The notes below the pieces were generated by a model. It was not told the origin of the DNA. It saw nothing but the letters and a program-made list of their open reading frames with translations, and ran no database searches. From the NCBI RefSeq assembly GCF_017744955.1, contig NZ_JAGIAG010000003.1, positions 124,001 to 188,000 on the forward strand: 64,000 nt of DNA. Reading direction: 5' to 3'. Made by a program: the position numbers and the translations under genes. The first letter of the stretch is position 1. Every line of letters starts with the position of its first letter. This DNA comes from Dokdonella sp. GTDB lineage: Bacteria > Pseudomonadota > Gammaproteobacteria > Xanthomonadales > Rhodanobacteraceae. Below are positions 50,065 through 59,378 of the stretch, piece after piece.

Positions 50065-52911
50065 ATGAAACGCTTCAGGACCGTCTTCGCCGGCACGGCG
50101 ATGTCGATACTGCTTTGCGGCGCGGCGCATGCGGCCGCTCCCGTCGCGCCGGCGCCCGTCCCCGTCGAACTCGGCGAGCCGGTGACGCCGGTCAGCATCG
50201 ACGTCGATCTGCGCACGCTGCCCGTGACGCCCGCGTGGCGCGCCGGCATGGCGATCAAGGAAGCGCACAAGCGCCAGTTCTTCCCGCCCGACCGGCTCGA
50301 CACCGCCGCACCGGACTGGCTGCAGGCCGCCCCCGACACCCTGCCCGAACTGCAGAAGATGTGGGACGACGACGCGCCGGCCAACCGCGCCGCGGCGCAG
50401 ACCCGCGTCAGCATCAACAACGGCTCGACCGGCGTCTCGCCGGGCGACCCGGTCGTCGACGTCAGCGCCAACTACATCCTGTACGGCGTCAACGGCAGCA
50501 GCGGCACCAACTTCACCGTCTACGACAAGAGCGGCACCAAGCTCGCCGGGCCGACCACGTTCGCGTCGCTGGCGCCGTCCGGCGACGGCTGCCGCACCTC
50601 GGTCAGCGATCCGATCGTGCTGTTCGATCGCCTCGCCAATCGCTGGTTCCTGCTCGAGATGGGCGGCACCTCGTCGGCGCCGAAGATGTGCATCTACATC
50701 TCCAAGACCGAAAACCCGGTCTCCGGCGGCTGGTGGTTCTACGGCTTCTCGACGCCGACGCAGAACGACTATCCGCACTGCGGCGTGTGGACCAACGCCT
50801 ACGTGTGTACCGACAACGAAGGCCAGGCGAACGTGACCGCCTACGCCTACGACCGCGCCAACATGCTGAACGGCGCGACCGCGCGTCCGCAGCAGCGCTT
50901 CGTCAGCGTGCCCAAGCTCGCCGGCTACGGCTTCCAGGCGCTGACGCCGGCCACCTTCATGGGCGACAGCGCGCACGCGCCCGCCGCCGGAACGCAGCAG
51001 ATCCTCGCGCGCCACAACGACGACGAGGCGCACGCCGGCACGTCGGCCGACACGAGCCGCGACTTCATCGACCTGTACTCGATCAACGTCGACTGGAACA
51101 CGCCGGCGAACAGCGCCGTCACCGCGCTGCCGCGCATCGCGATCACCGAGTTCAACAGCTGGTTCGTGAACTACTCGACCTTCGCGACCGTGCCGCAGCC
51201 GGGTTCGACGTCCAAGCTCGATCCGATCCGCGAAGTCATCCTCAACTCGCTGGTCTACCGCAACCTCGGCAGCTACGAGTCGATCGTCGGCCAGTTCTCG
51301 ACCAACATGAACTCCGCGCGCAGCGGCAGCACGGTCAACGCCGGCATCCGCTGGTTCGAGCTGCGCCGCACCGGCGGCGGCAGTTGGACTTTGCAGCAGG
51401 AAGGCACGTTCGGTCCCGGCGACACCGCCACCAATCATTTCGACGGCTCGATCGCCACCGACAACAAGGGCAACATCGGCCTCGGCTACAACGTCACCAA
51501 GACCAGCTCGCCGACGATCTACGCGACGCTCGGCTACACCGGCCGCAAGGCGTCCGATCCGTCCGGCGTGATGACGCTCGGCGAGAATACCGTCGCCGCG
51601 GGCAGCGCCGCGGAAACCTCCGGCCGCTGGGGCGACTACTATCAGATGGCGGTCGATCCGACCGACGACTGCACGTTCTGGATGGTCGGCATGTACCGCC
51701 CGTCCGGCAGCTGGAACACGCGCATCCAGGACTTCAAGTTCAACGACTGCGGCGCGGCGCCGAGCACCTGGTCGGTATCCGGCACGGTGACCACCAGCGC
51801 CGGCGTCGGCATCTCGGGCGTCACGGTCGGCACCGGCGCGTCGAGCACGACGACCAACTCCAGCGGCGCCTACACACTCGGCGGCCTCGCCAACGGCAGC
51901 TACACGCTGACGCCGAGCTTGTCCGGCTATACGTTCTCTCCGGCGAGCCGCAGCGTGACGGTCAGCGGTGCGAACGTGAGCGGCGCCGACTTCACCGGCA
52001 CGCCGCCGGCCACCAACGTGCCGCCGGTCGCGAACTTCAGCTTCACCACCAGCGGGCTCACGGCGAACTTCATCGATTCCTCGACCGACAGCGACGGCAG
52101 CATCACCGCGCGCTCGTGGAACTTCGGCGACGGCACCAGCTCGACCGCGACCAGTCCGAGCCACACGTACGGTGCGGCCGGTGCCTACAGCGTCGCGCTG
52201 ACGGTGACCGACAACGGCGGACTGACCAACACCAAGACCCAGTCGGTCACGGTCTCCGGCGGCGGTGGCGGCAACGTGTTGCAGAACGGTGTCGCCGCGA
52301 CCGGTCTCACCGCCAGCACCGGCAACTCGGTGACCTACACGCTGAGCGTGCCGGCTGGCGCGACGAACCTGAAGTTCGTCACCTCCGGCGGCAGCGGCGA
52401 CGGCGACCTGTACGTGAAGTTCGGTTCCGCACCGACGACCTCGAGCTACGACTGCCGCTCGTGGAACTCCGGCAACAGCGAGACCTGCACCATCACCACC
52501 GCGCAGGCGGGCACCTACTACGTGATGGTCTACGCCTACTCGACCTTCAGCGGGCTCAGCCTGACCGGCAGCTACAGCGCCGGCGGGGGCGGCGGTACGA
52601 CATTGACGAACGGCGTGCCGGTGACGGGCCTGGCGGCGGCGAGCGGCAGCTGGACGCCGACGTACACGCTGGTGGTGCCGTCCGGCGCGACCAACCTGTC
52701 GTTCGCGATCAGCGGCGGCACCGGCGATGCGGACCTGTACGTCCGTCTCGGCGGCGCGCCGTCGACGACCAGCTACACCTGCCGTCCGTACCTCAGCGGC
52801 AATAGCGAGACCTGCTCGTGGACCGCGCCGACGGCGGGGACGTACTACGTCGCCGTGCGCGCCTACTCGACGTTCTCCGGCGTCACGCTGACGCCGAACT
52901 ACACGCCGTAG
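50065..52911 (+). CDS. secreted PKD/PPC-domain protein without a C-terminal tag
   Basis: A 948-residue exported protein; the ATG at 50065 follows GGAGG and opens a signal peptide (to about residue 25). Residues about 110-570 are a beta-rich domain of unknown family (VSPGDPVVDVSANYILYGV ... RWGDYYQMAVDP), probably a propeller. Then come a carboxypeptidase-regulatory-like domain (about 572-650), a PKD domain with NFGDGTS (about 653-732) and two PPC domains, each with NL(K/S)F, GDLYV/DLYV and NSETC blocks. Unlike the other large secreted proteins here it ends in a PPC domain (TLTPNYTP) without the IFxDGF motif. PPC domains are often removed after secretion by type II systems. Confidence 0.82.
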   Translation: MKRFRTVFAGTAMSILLCGAAHAAAPVAPAPVPVELGEPVTPVSIDVDLRTLPVTPAWRAGMAIKEAHKRQFFPPDRLDTAAPDWLQAAPDTLPELQKMWDDDAPANRAAAQTRVSINNGSTGVSPGDPVVDVSANYILYGVNGSSGTNFTVYDKSGTKLAGPTTFASLAPSGDGCRTSVSDPIVLFDRLANRWFLLEMGGTSSAPKMCIYISKTENPVSGGWWFYGFSTPTQNDYPHCGVWTNAYVCTDNEGQANVTAYAYDRANMLNGATARPQQRFVSVPKLAGYGFQALTPATFMGDSAHAPAAGTQQILARHNDDEAHAGTSADTSRDFIDLYSINVDWNTPANSAVTALPRIAITEFNSWFVNYSTFATVPQPGSTSKLDPIREVILNSLVYRNLGSYESIVGQFSTNMNSARSGSTVNAGIRWFELRRTGGGSWTLQQEGTFGPGDTATNHFDGSIATDNKGNIGLGYNVTKTSSPTIYATLGYTGRKASDPSGVMTLGENTVAAGSAAETSGRWGDYYQMAVDPTDDCTFWMVGMYRPSGSWNTRIQDFKFNDCGAAPSTWSVSGTVTTSAGVGISGVTVGTGASSTTTNSSGAYTLGGLANGSYTLTPSLSGYTFSPASRSVTVSGANVSGADFTGTPPATNVPPVANFSFTTSGLTANFIDSSTDSDGSITARSWNFGDGTSSTATSPSHTYGAAGAYSVALTVTDNGGLTNTKTQSVTVSGGGGGNVLQNGVAATGLTASTGNSVTYTLSVPAGATNLKFVTSGGSGDGDLYVKFGSAPTTSSYDCRSWNSGNSETCTITTAQAGTYYVMVYAYSTFSGLSLTGSYSAGGGGGTTLTNGVPVTGLAAASGSWTPTYTLVVPSGATNLSFAISGGTGDADLYVRLGGAPSTTSYTCRPYLSGNSETCSWTAPTAGTYYVAVRAYSTFSGVTLTPNYTP

Positions 52912-52934
52912 CGCGATCGACGAAGCCAAAGACG

Positions 52935-52972
52935 AACGGCGGCCGGTGCGAACCGGCCGCCGTTTTCGTTTC
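52935..52972 (+). terminator. intrinsic terminator of the PKD/PPC gene
   Basis: A 13-bp stem (52935-52947 with 52952-52964, GCGA loop) is followed by TTCGTTTC, 23 nt after the stop. A classic Rho-independent terminator. Confidence 0.85.
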
Positions 52973-53132
52973 ACCTTATTCGGTCGCTCCCGCTACGGAC
53001 CGACGTCGCACTGCGACAGCGGATGTCCATCGTGCTCCCGGAGCGCCGGAACGTGGATCTCCCCTTCCGCGTGCACGAGATCGGGAGACTCACCGGACCG
53101 ACCGGTCCTTCGAGCCCGCCGCATCGCGATCG

Positions 53133-55022
53133 CTACGCGTGCAGCAGCCGATTCACGCGCGCGACGAAACCGGCCGGATCGGCGAGCTGGTCGCCGGCGG
53201 CGACCTGGGCTTCCTCGAGCAGCAGCAGGCCGAGATCCTCGGCACGCGCCGGGTCGGCCTCCTCGGCCAGTGCGCGCACCAGCGGGTGCTGCGGATTGAT
53301 CTCCAGCACCTGCTCGCTGCCGGGCACGTCGTGGCCGGCTTCGCGCAGCAGGCGCTGCATGTGCAGCGCCATGTCGTGCTCGCCGAGCACGATGCACGAG
53401 GGCGACTCGGTCAGGCGATGGCTGACGCGCACTTCGCCGACGCGCGGGCCGAGCAGGTCGGCGAGCTTCTTCACCACCGGCTGCGCGGCGTCCGCCGCCT
53501 GCTGGCGGCGCTCGGTCTCGGCGCTGTCCACGTCCGTTTCGAGATCGCCCTTGCCCGCGTGACGCAGCTTCTTGCCGGCGTATTCGCTCAGGTAGCCGAT
53601 CATCCATTCGTCGATGCGATCGCTGAGCAGCAACACCTCGACGCCCTTGGCACGCAGACCTTCGATCTGCGGGCTGCCCTTGGCCGCGGCGTAGGAATCG
53701 GCGGTGATGTACCAGATCGCTTCCTGGCCGGCCTGCATGCGACCGACGTAGTCGTCCAGCGACACCGTCTTCGCCTCGCCTTCGGAGGCGGTCGAGGCGA
53801 AACGCAGCAGCTTGGCGATGCGTTCGCGGTTCGCGCCGTCCTCGGCGATGCCTTCCTTCAGCACGTTGCCGAACGATTGGGTGAACTTGGCGAACTTCTC
53901 CGGTTCGTCCTTGGCGAGCTTCTCGAGCAGGTCGAGCGTGCGCTTGACGCAGGCGCTGCGGATCTGCGCGACGAGGCGGTTTTCCTGCAGGATCTCGCGA
54001 CTGACGTTGAGCGGCAGGTCGTCGGAATCGACCACGCCGCGCACGAAGCGCAGGTAGGCCGGCAGCAGCTGCTCGCTCGCGTCCATGATGAACACGCGGC
54101 GGATGTAGAGCTTCAGTCCCTTGCGCTCGTCGCGGCCGCTGAACACCGCGTCGAACGGCGGTTTCTCCGGCACGTACAGCAGCAGGCTGTAGCTCTGCGA
54201 GCCTTCGACGCGGTTGTGGGTCCAGGCGAGCGCGTCGCCGTAGTCGTGCGAGATCGACTTGTAGAAACTCTGGTAGTCCTCGTCGGTGAGTTCGCTCTTC
54301 GGCCGCGTCCACAACGCCGCGGCGTGGTTGACCGTCTCGAACTCGTCGGTCCTGCCTGAGTCGGACACGCCGCCGTCCTGCTGCTTGGGCAGCCGGATCG
54401 GGAACGCGACGTGATCGGAGTAGCGCGTGATCAGCTCGCGCAGCTTCCAGGCGTCGAGGAATTCGCTCTCGTCTTCCTTCAGGTGCAAGGTCACCGACGT
54501 GCCGCGCCGGGGCGCTTCGACGTTTTCCAGCGTGTACTCGCCGCTGCCCCCCGACTCCCAGCGCACGCCCTCGTCCGCCGCCGCGCCGGCCTTGCGCGTG
54601 GTCAGCGTGACCTTGTCGGCGACGATGAAGGCCGAATAGAAGCCGACGCCGAACTGGCCGATCAGCTGCGTGTCCCTGCGCGCGTCGCCGGACAGCGATT
54701 CGAGGAACTTGCGCGTACCCGAGCGCGCGATCGTGCCGATGTTCTCGATCACCTCCTCGCGCGTCATGCCGATGCCGTGGTCGCGGATCGTCAGCGTGCG
54801 CGCGTCCTTGTCGGCGACGATCTCGATGCGCAGATCCGCGTCGTCGGCGGTCAGCGCGGCATCGGACAGCGCGGCGAACCGCAGCTTGTCGCAGGCGTCG
54901 GACGCGTTGGAGATCAGCTCGCGCAGGAAGATCTCCTTGTGCGAGTAGAGCGCATGCGTGACCAGGTGCAGAACCTGGGAGACCTCGGCCTCGAACGCAC
55001 GGGTTTCGGTGGCGGAATTCAT
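53133..55022 (-). CDS. htpG: HtpG, bacterial Hsp90 chaperone
   Basis: A 629-residue ATP-dependent cytoplasmic chaperone. The N-terminal GHKL ATP-binding domain contains ELISNASDACDKLRF, DHGIGMTREEVIENIGTIA and GQFGVGFYSAF. The middle domain (about 235-500, with GVVDSDDLPLNVSREILQ) and the C-terminal dimerisation domain follow. Length is typical (E. coli 624). AAGGGAA precedes the ATG at 55022. It stands as a single gene, followed by no convincing terminator in 52973-53132. Confidence 0.97.
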   Translation of the reverse strand: MNSATETRAFEAEVSQVLHLVTHALYSHKEIFLRELISNASDACDKLRFAALSDAALTADDADLRIEIVADKDARTLTIRDHGIGMTREEVIENIGTIARSGTRKFLESLSGDARRDTQLIGQFGVGFYSAFIVADKVTLTTRKAGAAADEGVRWESGGSGEYTLENVEAPRRGTSVTLHLKEDESEFLDAWKLRELITRYSDHVAFPIRLPKQQDGGVSDSGRTDEFETVNHAAALWTRPKSELTDEDYQSFYKSISHDYGDALAWTHNRVEGSQSYSLLLYVPEKPPFDAVFSGRDERKGLKLYIRRVFIMDASEQLLPAYLRFVRGVVDSDDLPLNVSREILQENRLVAQIRSACVKRTLDLLEKLAKDEPEKFAKFTQSFGNVLKEGIAEDGANRERIAKLLRFASTASEGEAKTVSLDDYVGRMQAGQEAIWYITADSYAAAKGSPQIEGLRAKGVEVLLLSDRIDEWMIGYLSEYAGKKLRHAGKGDLETDVDSAETERRQQAADAAQPVVKKLADLLGPRVGEVRVSHRLTESPSCIVLGEHDMALHMQRLLREAGHDVPGSEQVLEINPQHPLVRALAEEADPARAEDLGLLLLEEAQVAAGDQLADPAGFVARVNRLLHA

Positions 55023-55211
55023 GCGGTTTCCCTTCGAATTGGAATGCGGCGCAGATGGTAGCCCGCAGCGGCGGGTTCAAGTCGACCCGCGCACCGAAGA
55101 CTCGCGCTCATGCGCCGTTCTGCCCTGCCGGGCTCTTCCTCCCACGAGCGCGGAAGAAGCGGCTTGAGCTTCGAGCCAACCGACGAAACCCCCACCGAAG
55201 CCTGCTGTTAG

Positions 55212-55419
55212 TTGAGGAGTGCGGCCATGGATGGCCGCTGGTAGACGATCCGAAGCTACTGTCCAGCAAGGCCCAAGGCCCCGCAGATCGCAGCGATCAC
55301 GGACGATTGCATAAATTGAGAAGTGCGGCCATGGATGGCCGCTGGTAGACGATCCGAAGCTGCTGTCCAGCGAGGCCCAAGGCCCCGCAGATCGCAGCGA
55401 TCACGGACGATCGCACAAA
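55212..55419. repeat. two tandem 104-bp repeats
   Basis: Copies at 55212-55315 and 55316-55419 differ at only a few positions. Each carries the palindrome GCGGCCATGGATGGCCGC near its start. They fill most of the 483-nt gap between htpG and rplS; no gene is visible there. The rplS terminator that follows reuses the same GCGGCCAT/ATGGCCGC arms. Confidence 0.9.
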
Positions 55420-55451
55420 TAAAAAGCGGCCATCGTTGCCGATGGCCGCTT
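55417..55451 (-). terminator. intrinsic terminator of the rpsP-rimM-trmD-rplS operon
   Basis: On the minus strand a 12-bp perfect stem (55440-55451 with 55424-55435, 4-nt loop) is followed by TTTTTATTTG, 54 nt after the rplS stop. A strong Rho-independent terminator. Confidence 0.88.
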
Positions 55452-55505
55452 CTGACGAGGAGCACAGACGCGACTCGATGCTCCAAGAGGGATGTAGGGG
55501 AAGGA

Positions 55506-55868
55506 TTAGCCCTTCGTGTGCGCGCTGAGGTCTTCCTTGATGCGCGCCGCTTTGCCTTCGAGGCCGCGCAGGTAGTACAGCTTGGCGCCACGCACCTTGC
55601 CGCGACGCTTGACGACGACCGAGTCGATCGTCGGGCTGTGCGACTGGAACACGCGCTCGACGCCGAAGCCGTGCGAGATCTTGCGCACCGTGAAGGCCGA
55701 GTTCAGGCCGGCGTTCTTGCGCGCGATGACGACGCCTTCGTAGGCCTGCACGCGCTCGCGGTTGCCTTCCTTGACCTTGACGTTGACGACGACGGTGTCG
55801 CCCGGGCTGAACTCCGGCAGCGTACGGGTCATCTGGGCGGCTTCGAATTGCTGGATCAGGTTGCTCAT
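55506..55868 (-). CDS. rplS: 50S ribosomal protein L19
   Basis: A 120-residue ribosomal protein at the 30S-50S interface. Family sequences [29 protein letters not shown] and [14 protein letters not shown] are all present. It is the last gene of the operon, 22 nt after trmD, with a strong terminator downstream. Confidence 0.98.
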   Translation of the reverse strand: MSNLIQQFEAAQMTRTLPEFSPGDTVVVNVKVKEGNRERVQAYEGVVIARKNAGLNSAFTVRKISHGFGVERVFQSHSPTIDSVVVKRRGKVRGAKLYYLRGLEGKAARIKEDLSAHTKG

Positions 55869-55890
55869 GACACTCACCAAAAGGATGTGA

Positions 55891-56670
55891 CTATTTCGAT
55901 TCGACGTCGGCGTCCGGCGTCGTCCGTTGCTGCGCATGCTCGTGCTGGAACTCGACCAGCAATGCGCGTGTTTTCTTGTCCAGCTCCAACCGCTCCAGCA
56001 GATCCGGCCGGCGCAGCCAGGTCCGCCCCAGCGACTGCTTCAGACGCCAGCGGCGGATCGCCGCATGATCGCCCGACAGCAGCACCGCCGGCACCTCGCC
56101 CCACTCTTCGCGCACGGGGCGCGTGTAGTGCGGGCAATCGAGCAGGCCGTTCGAGAACGAGTCCTGCGCGGCCGACTCGGCATCGTTCAGCACGCCGTCC
56201 TGCAAGCGCCCGACCGCGTCGATCAGGATCGCCGCCGCCAGCTCGCCGCCCGACAGCACGTAGTCGCCGATCGAGATTTCCTCGGTCACCGCGTGCTGCA
56301 GAAATCTCTCGTCCACGCCTTCGTAGCGTCCGCTCAGCAGGACCAGATGGTCGCGCCGCGCGAGTTCCGCCACCTTGGCCTGGTCGAGCCGCGTTCCCTG
56401 CGGACTCAGATAAATCGCCTTCGCCTCGCTCGATCCGCTCGCGGCGCGCACTTCGGCCAGCGCTCTGCGCAGTGGATCGATCATCATCACCATGCCGGGA
56501 CCGCCGCCGTAGGGCCGGTCGTCGGCCGAACGGTAGTTGTCGCTGGCGAAATCGCGCGGGTTCCACGTCGCGATCTCGATCAGGCCGCGCTCGCGCGCGC
56601 GCCCGACCACGCCGATCTTGCTGCTGCTTTCGATGAAGTCCGGAAACAGCGTGATTACATCGATACGCAT
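55891..56670 (-). CDS. trmD: TrmD, tRNA (guanine-37-N1)-methyltransferase
   Basis: A 259-residue SPOUT methyltransferase that makes m1G37 in tRNA with SAM and so prevents frameshifting. It begins [11 protein letters not shown] and has [23 protein letters not shown] and the SAM-binding knot region [15 protein letters not shown], followed by PHYTRP. The C-terminal tail ([20 protein letters not shown]) is a short extension. It lies between rimM (81 nt upstream) and rplS in the standard order. Confidence 0.97.
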   Translation of the reverse strand: MRIDVITLFPDFIESSSKIGVVGRARERGLIEIATWNPRDFASDNYRSADDRPYGGGPGMVMMIDPLRRALAEVRAASGSSEAKAIYLSPQGTRLDQAKVAELARRDHLVLLSGRYEGVDERFLQHAVTEEISIGDYVLSGGELAAAILIDAVGRLQDGVLNDAESAAQDSFSNGLLDCPHYTRPVREEWGEVPAVLLSGDHAAIRRWRLKQSLGRTWLRRPDLLERLELDKKTRALLVEFQHEHAQQRTTPDADVESK

Positions 56671-56751
56671 GTGCTCGTACGCTCATCCCCGAGCACGAAA
56701 TCAAGAGCGGACGTCCTGTCTGCGCTTTTTTCTATTCCGAAGCCCGGAAAA

Positions 56752-57273
56752 CTAGAACTCCGGGTCCCAATCGACCGTCACTCGGCCAGCTTCGAGATCC
56801 ACGTCGCCGACGTAGCGTCCGGGCAGGAACGGAATCAAGCGTTCGCGTTCGCCGTCCCGCACGATCATCACGTCGTTCGCGCCGGTCGCGATCAGATGCG
56901 AGACGCGGCCGAGCGACACCTTGTCCGTCGTCACGACCTCGAGTCCTTCCAGGTCGGACCAGTAATACTCGCCGGGTTTGGTCGCCGGCAGAACCGAGCG
57001 CGCCACCCAGATTTCCGTACCGACCAGCGCCGCCGCCGCATCGCGATCGGCGATGCCGGGAATTTCGGCGACGATGCCCTTGCCCTGGGCACGCCCACGG
57101 CAACCTTCGATCGTCTTCTCGCCGGCCGCGGATCGGATCCGCCACGGCTGGTAGCGGAAGATCTGCGTTCTCGGCTCGGTGTACGACTCGAGCTTCAGCT
57201 CGCCACGTACACCGTGAACTCCCACCACGCGGCCGAGCAGGACGAGCTTTTCGCCCGCTCCGCCGGAGGCCAT
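56752..57273 (-). CDS. rimM: RimM, 16S rRNA processing factor
   Basis: A 173-residue protein that helps assemble the 30S head and binds S19. The N-terminal barrel starts VLLGRVVGVHGVRGELKLES, and the PRC-barrel half contains GEYYWSDLEGLEV and LIPFLPGRYVGDVD. The ATG at 57273 overlaps the rpsP stop by one base (TGATG). Length is typical (about 170-185). Confidence 0.96.
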   Translation of the reverse strand: MASGGAGEKLVLLGRVVGVHGVRGELKLESYTEPRTQIFRYQPWRIRSAAGEKTIEGCRGRAQGKGIVAEIPGIADRDAAAALVGTEIWVARSVLPATKPGEYYWSDLEGLEVVTTDKVSLGRVSHLIATGANDVMIVRDGERERLIPFLPGRYVGDVDLEAGRVTVDWDPEF

Positions 57274-57533
57274 CAGGCAGCGGCAGCGGTCTGCTTGCCG
57301 GCTTCCTTGTACAGCGCCTTGACCTTGTCGGTCATCTGCGCGCCCTTCTCCACCCAGGCCTTGACCTTGGTGGTGTCGAGCTCCAGGCGCACTTCCTTGC
57401 CCGCAGCGATCGGGTTGAAGTAGCCGACGCGCTCCAGGTTGCGGCCGTCGCGCGCACTGCGCCCGTCGGTCACGACGATGTGATAGAACGGACGCTTCTT
57501 CGCGCCGCCACGGGAAAGGCGAATCTTGACCAT
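57273..57533 (-). CDS. rpsP: 30S ribosomal protein S16
   Basis: An 86-residue ribosomal protein, first gene of the operon. [20 protein letters not shown] and [10 protein letters not shown] are the family signatures. It overlaps rimM by one base. The promoter -10 is proposed at 57609-57614, giving a leader of about 70 nt. Confidence 0.98.
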   Translation of the reverse strand: MVKIRLSRGGAKKRPFYHIVVTDGRSARDGRNLERVGYFNPIAAGKEVRLELDTTKVKAWVEKGAQMTDKVKALYKEAGKQTAAAA

Positions 57534-57608
57534 CGTAGCTCTCTGAATTCTCTAGGATTTTTTTCTTGGGCGCAGCGAAGCCGCTGGCCACCCCCGAGGG
57601 AGCCGGGC

Positions 57609-57614
57609 ATTTTA
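57609..57614 (-). promoter_or_regulatory. proposed -10 box of the rpsP operon
   Basis: TAAAAT on the minus strand, about 75 nt before rpsP. The -35 region at the right distance is AT-rich but does not match TTGACA. Confidence 0.45.
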
Positions 57615-57627
57615 GCGGAACTCAGGG

Positions 57628-57649
57628 AAAAATAAAGCCCCGCGCGGGG
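57628..57649 (-). terminator. terminator-like hairpin before the rpsP promoter
   Basis: On the minus strand the palindrome CCCCGCGCGGGG (57638-57649) is followed by CTTTATTTTT. It lies about 245 nt past the stop of the hydrolase at 57896 and would insulate the rpsP operon. The rest of the gap 57534-57895 shows no gene. Confidence 0.6.
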
Positions 57650-57895
57650 TTAGGCCATCGGCCTCGCCGCACCCGCCTTGACTTCGCGGCGACTGTCGCT
57701 TCCCCACCGCGGACCGCGAACAGCATCATCATCGACGCGAAGGCGCCTGTCATCCGCCGCACCTTCGCATCCCACGCACGCTGGCCCGCGTTACGCGAAG
57801 CACTCCATAATGCTCTACGGAATGCTGCCGCCGACTCGACCGCGGCGACATGCGCATCTCCATGAGCGGCGATCATGCGCCGCCCGCGCGGAAGA

Positions 57896-58537
57896 TCACT
57901 CGGTCCTGTCGTAGGAGAACTGGATGCCGGCCGTGCCGCCGGTCTCCACGAACAGGTCCATGAACTGGGGCACGGTGTCCTTGCGCGCCCAGTCGCGCTG
58001 CAATTCGCAGAACAGCTGCGCCACGCTGATCATCTTGCCGCCGGCCTGTTCGATGCGACGCAAGGCCATTTCGTGCGCCGCGACCGAGGTGCCGCCGACC
58101 GCATCGGCGACGACGTAGACCTCGTAACCCTCGCGCAAGGCGTCCAGCGCAGGAAAGGTCAGGCAGGCCTCGGTCCACAGCGCCGTCATGATGAGCTTCT
58201 TGCGCCCGGTCGCCTCGACCGCCTTGCGGAACTCGACGTCCTCCCACGAATTGATCGTGGTGCGATCGTAGGTCGGGAACGCGCCCAGCACTTTGCGCAG
58301 CTGCGGAATCGGCGGCTTGTTGAGACCCGTCTGGACGTTCACCGTGGAATGCACGATCGGCAGTCCGTAGACGACGGCCGCCTTGGACACGCCGACAATG
58401 TGGTCGACGAGCAGTTGCCGGTCCATCGAGGCGATGGAGTTGACCTGCACCGGCTGGTAGTCGATGACGATCAGCGCCGAGTTCTGCGGAGTCAGCAGAT
58501 CGTCTCTCTTCGGATCGCGAATGGGCTCGCTGGCCAT
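57896..58537 (-). CDS. isochorismatase-fold hydrolase, YcaC-like (copy 1)
   Basis: A 213-residue cysteine hydrolase of the isochorismatase superfamily. The Asp of the triad is in ALIVIDYQPVQ (near residue 26) and the Cys in ALWTEACLTFPALDAL (near 126); the Lys cannot be assigned with certainty. The natural substrate of the family is unclear (YcaC itself is an orphan hydrolase). It is the last gene of a minus-strand set with a second hydrolase and a pirin, divergent from a LysR gene. Confidence 0.85.
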   Translation of the reverse strand: MASEPIRDPKRDDLLTPQNSALIVIDYQPVQVNSIASMDRQLLVDHIVGVSKAAVVYGLPIVHSTVNVQTGLNKPPIPQLRKVLGAFPTYDRTTINSWEDVEFRKAVEATGRKKLIMTALWTEACLTFPALDALREGYEVYVVADAVGGTSVAAHEMALRRIEQAGGKMISVAQLFCELQRDWARKDTVPQFMDLFVETGGTAGIQFSYDRTE

Positions 58538-58624
58538 GGGAAGTCTCCGTTGGGTTGAAGGAATGCGCGCCGACCGCGGCGCTCGTCCGGGCGCGATGCG
58601 AGCGCGGCTCGCACCGGCCCCGGA

Positions 58625-59305
58625 TCAGGTGCGCTGCGAATCGAGCGGCTCGTGGTTCTGCGCCACTTCCTGCGCCTTCGAATAGCTCTCGATCAGCAAC
58701 TGGTAGTTCGGGAAGATCTGCGTATAGGCCTGCGCCCATTCGGCCGCGTCCGCGCGGTTCCAGGTCTTCTGCAGTTCGGATGCCACCGCGGCGGTGTCGA
58801 TCGGCACCACGCCGGCCTGCGCCATGCGCGCGAGCGTGATTTCCTGCGCCATCTTCGAATAGGTGCCCGAGGCGTCGATCACGGCGAACACCTGATAACC
58901 GTCGGCGACCGCGGCGATCGACGGAAACGCCATGCACACGCTGGTGATGGTGCCGGCGACGATCAGCTGCTTCTTGCCGGTGTCCTTGACCGCCTGCACG
59001 AACTCCGGGTTGTCCCAGGCGTTGATCTCGCCCTTGCGCGCGACGTACCTGGCGTGCGGCGCGTTGGCGTGGATCTCCGGAATCAGCGGACCGTTCGGGC
59101 CTTGCGGCACCGACGCGGTGGTGACGACCGGAATCTTCGCCAGCGAGGCGACCTTCGCCAGCGCGCCGGCGAGACGGCGCAGCGTGGTGAACGGCATGTC
59201 CTGCACGGTCTGGAACAGACCGCTCTGGTGGTCGATCAGCAGCATCGCGACGTCGTTCGGGTCGATGACGGGCTTGCGGCCGTCGAAGTTGGCGGGGGTG
59301 CTCAC
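58625..59305 (-). CDS. isochorismatase-fold hydrolase, YcaC-like (copy 2)
   Basis: A 226-residue paralogue of the gene at 57896, closer to YcaC proper ([21 protein letters not shown] matches the YcaC pattern). The Asp is in [12 protein letters not shown] and the Cys in [16 protein letters not shown]. The GTG at 59305 has GAGGAAA 8 nt upstream; no ATG fits. It lies 87 nt before copy 1 and 73 nt after the pirin, so all three are probably one operon. The substrate is unknown. Confidence 0.86.
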   Translation of the reverse strand: MSTPANFDGRKPVIDPNDVAMLLIDHQSGLFQTVQDMPFTTLRRLAGALAKVASLAKIPVVTTASVPQGPNGPLIPEIHANAPHARYVARKGEINAWDNPEFVQAVKDTGKKQLIVAGTITSVCMAFPSIAAVADGYQVFAVIDASGTYSKMAQEITLARMAQAGVVPIDTAAVASELQKTWNRADAAEWAQAYTQIFPNYQLLIESYSKAQEVAQNHEPLDSQRT

Positions 59306-59378
59306 GGCGATTTCCTCGGTGGTCGTGGATCGGTTGCGGTGACGGGAAATGCCGGGCCCTTGCGGACCCGGCGCACAG

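Noticed and set aside
55212..55419. Tandem 104-bp units considered as a small RNA gene pair
   Set aside because: No promoter or terminator of their own is visible; only two copies, and they look like an intergenic repeat. Not excluded, but unsupported.
57534..57895. Short frames in the gap before rpsP
   Set aside because: No ribosome site, no conserved sequence, and they overlap the proposed promoter and terminator.
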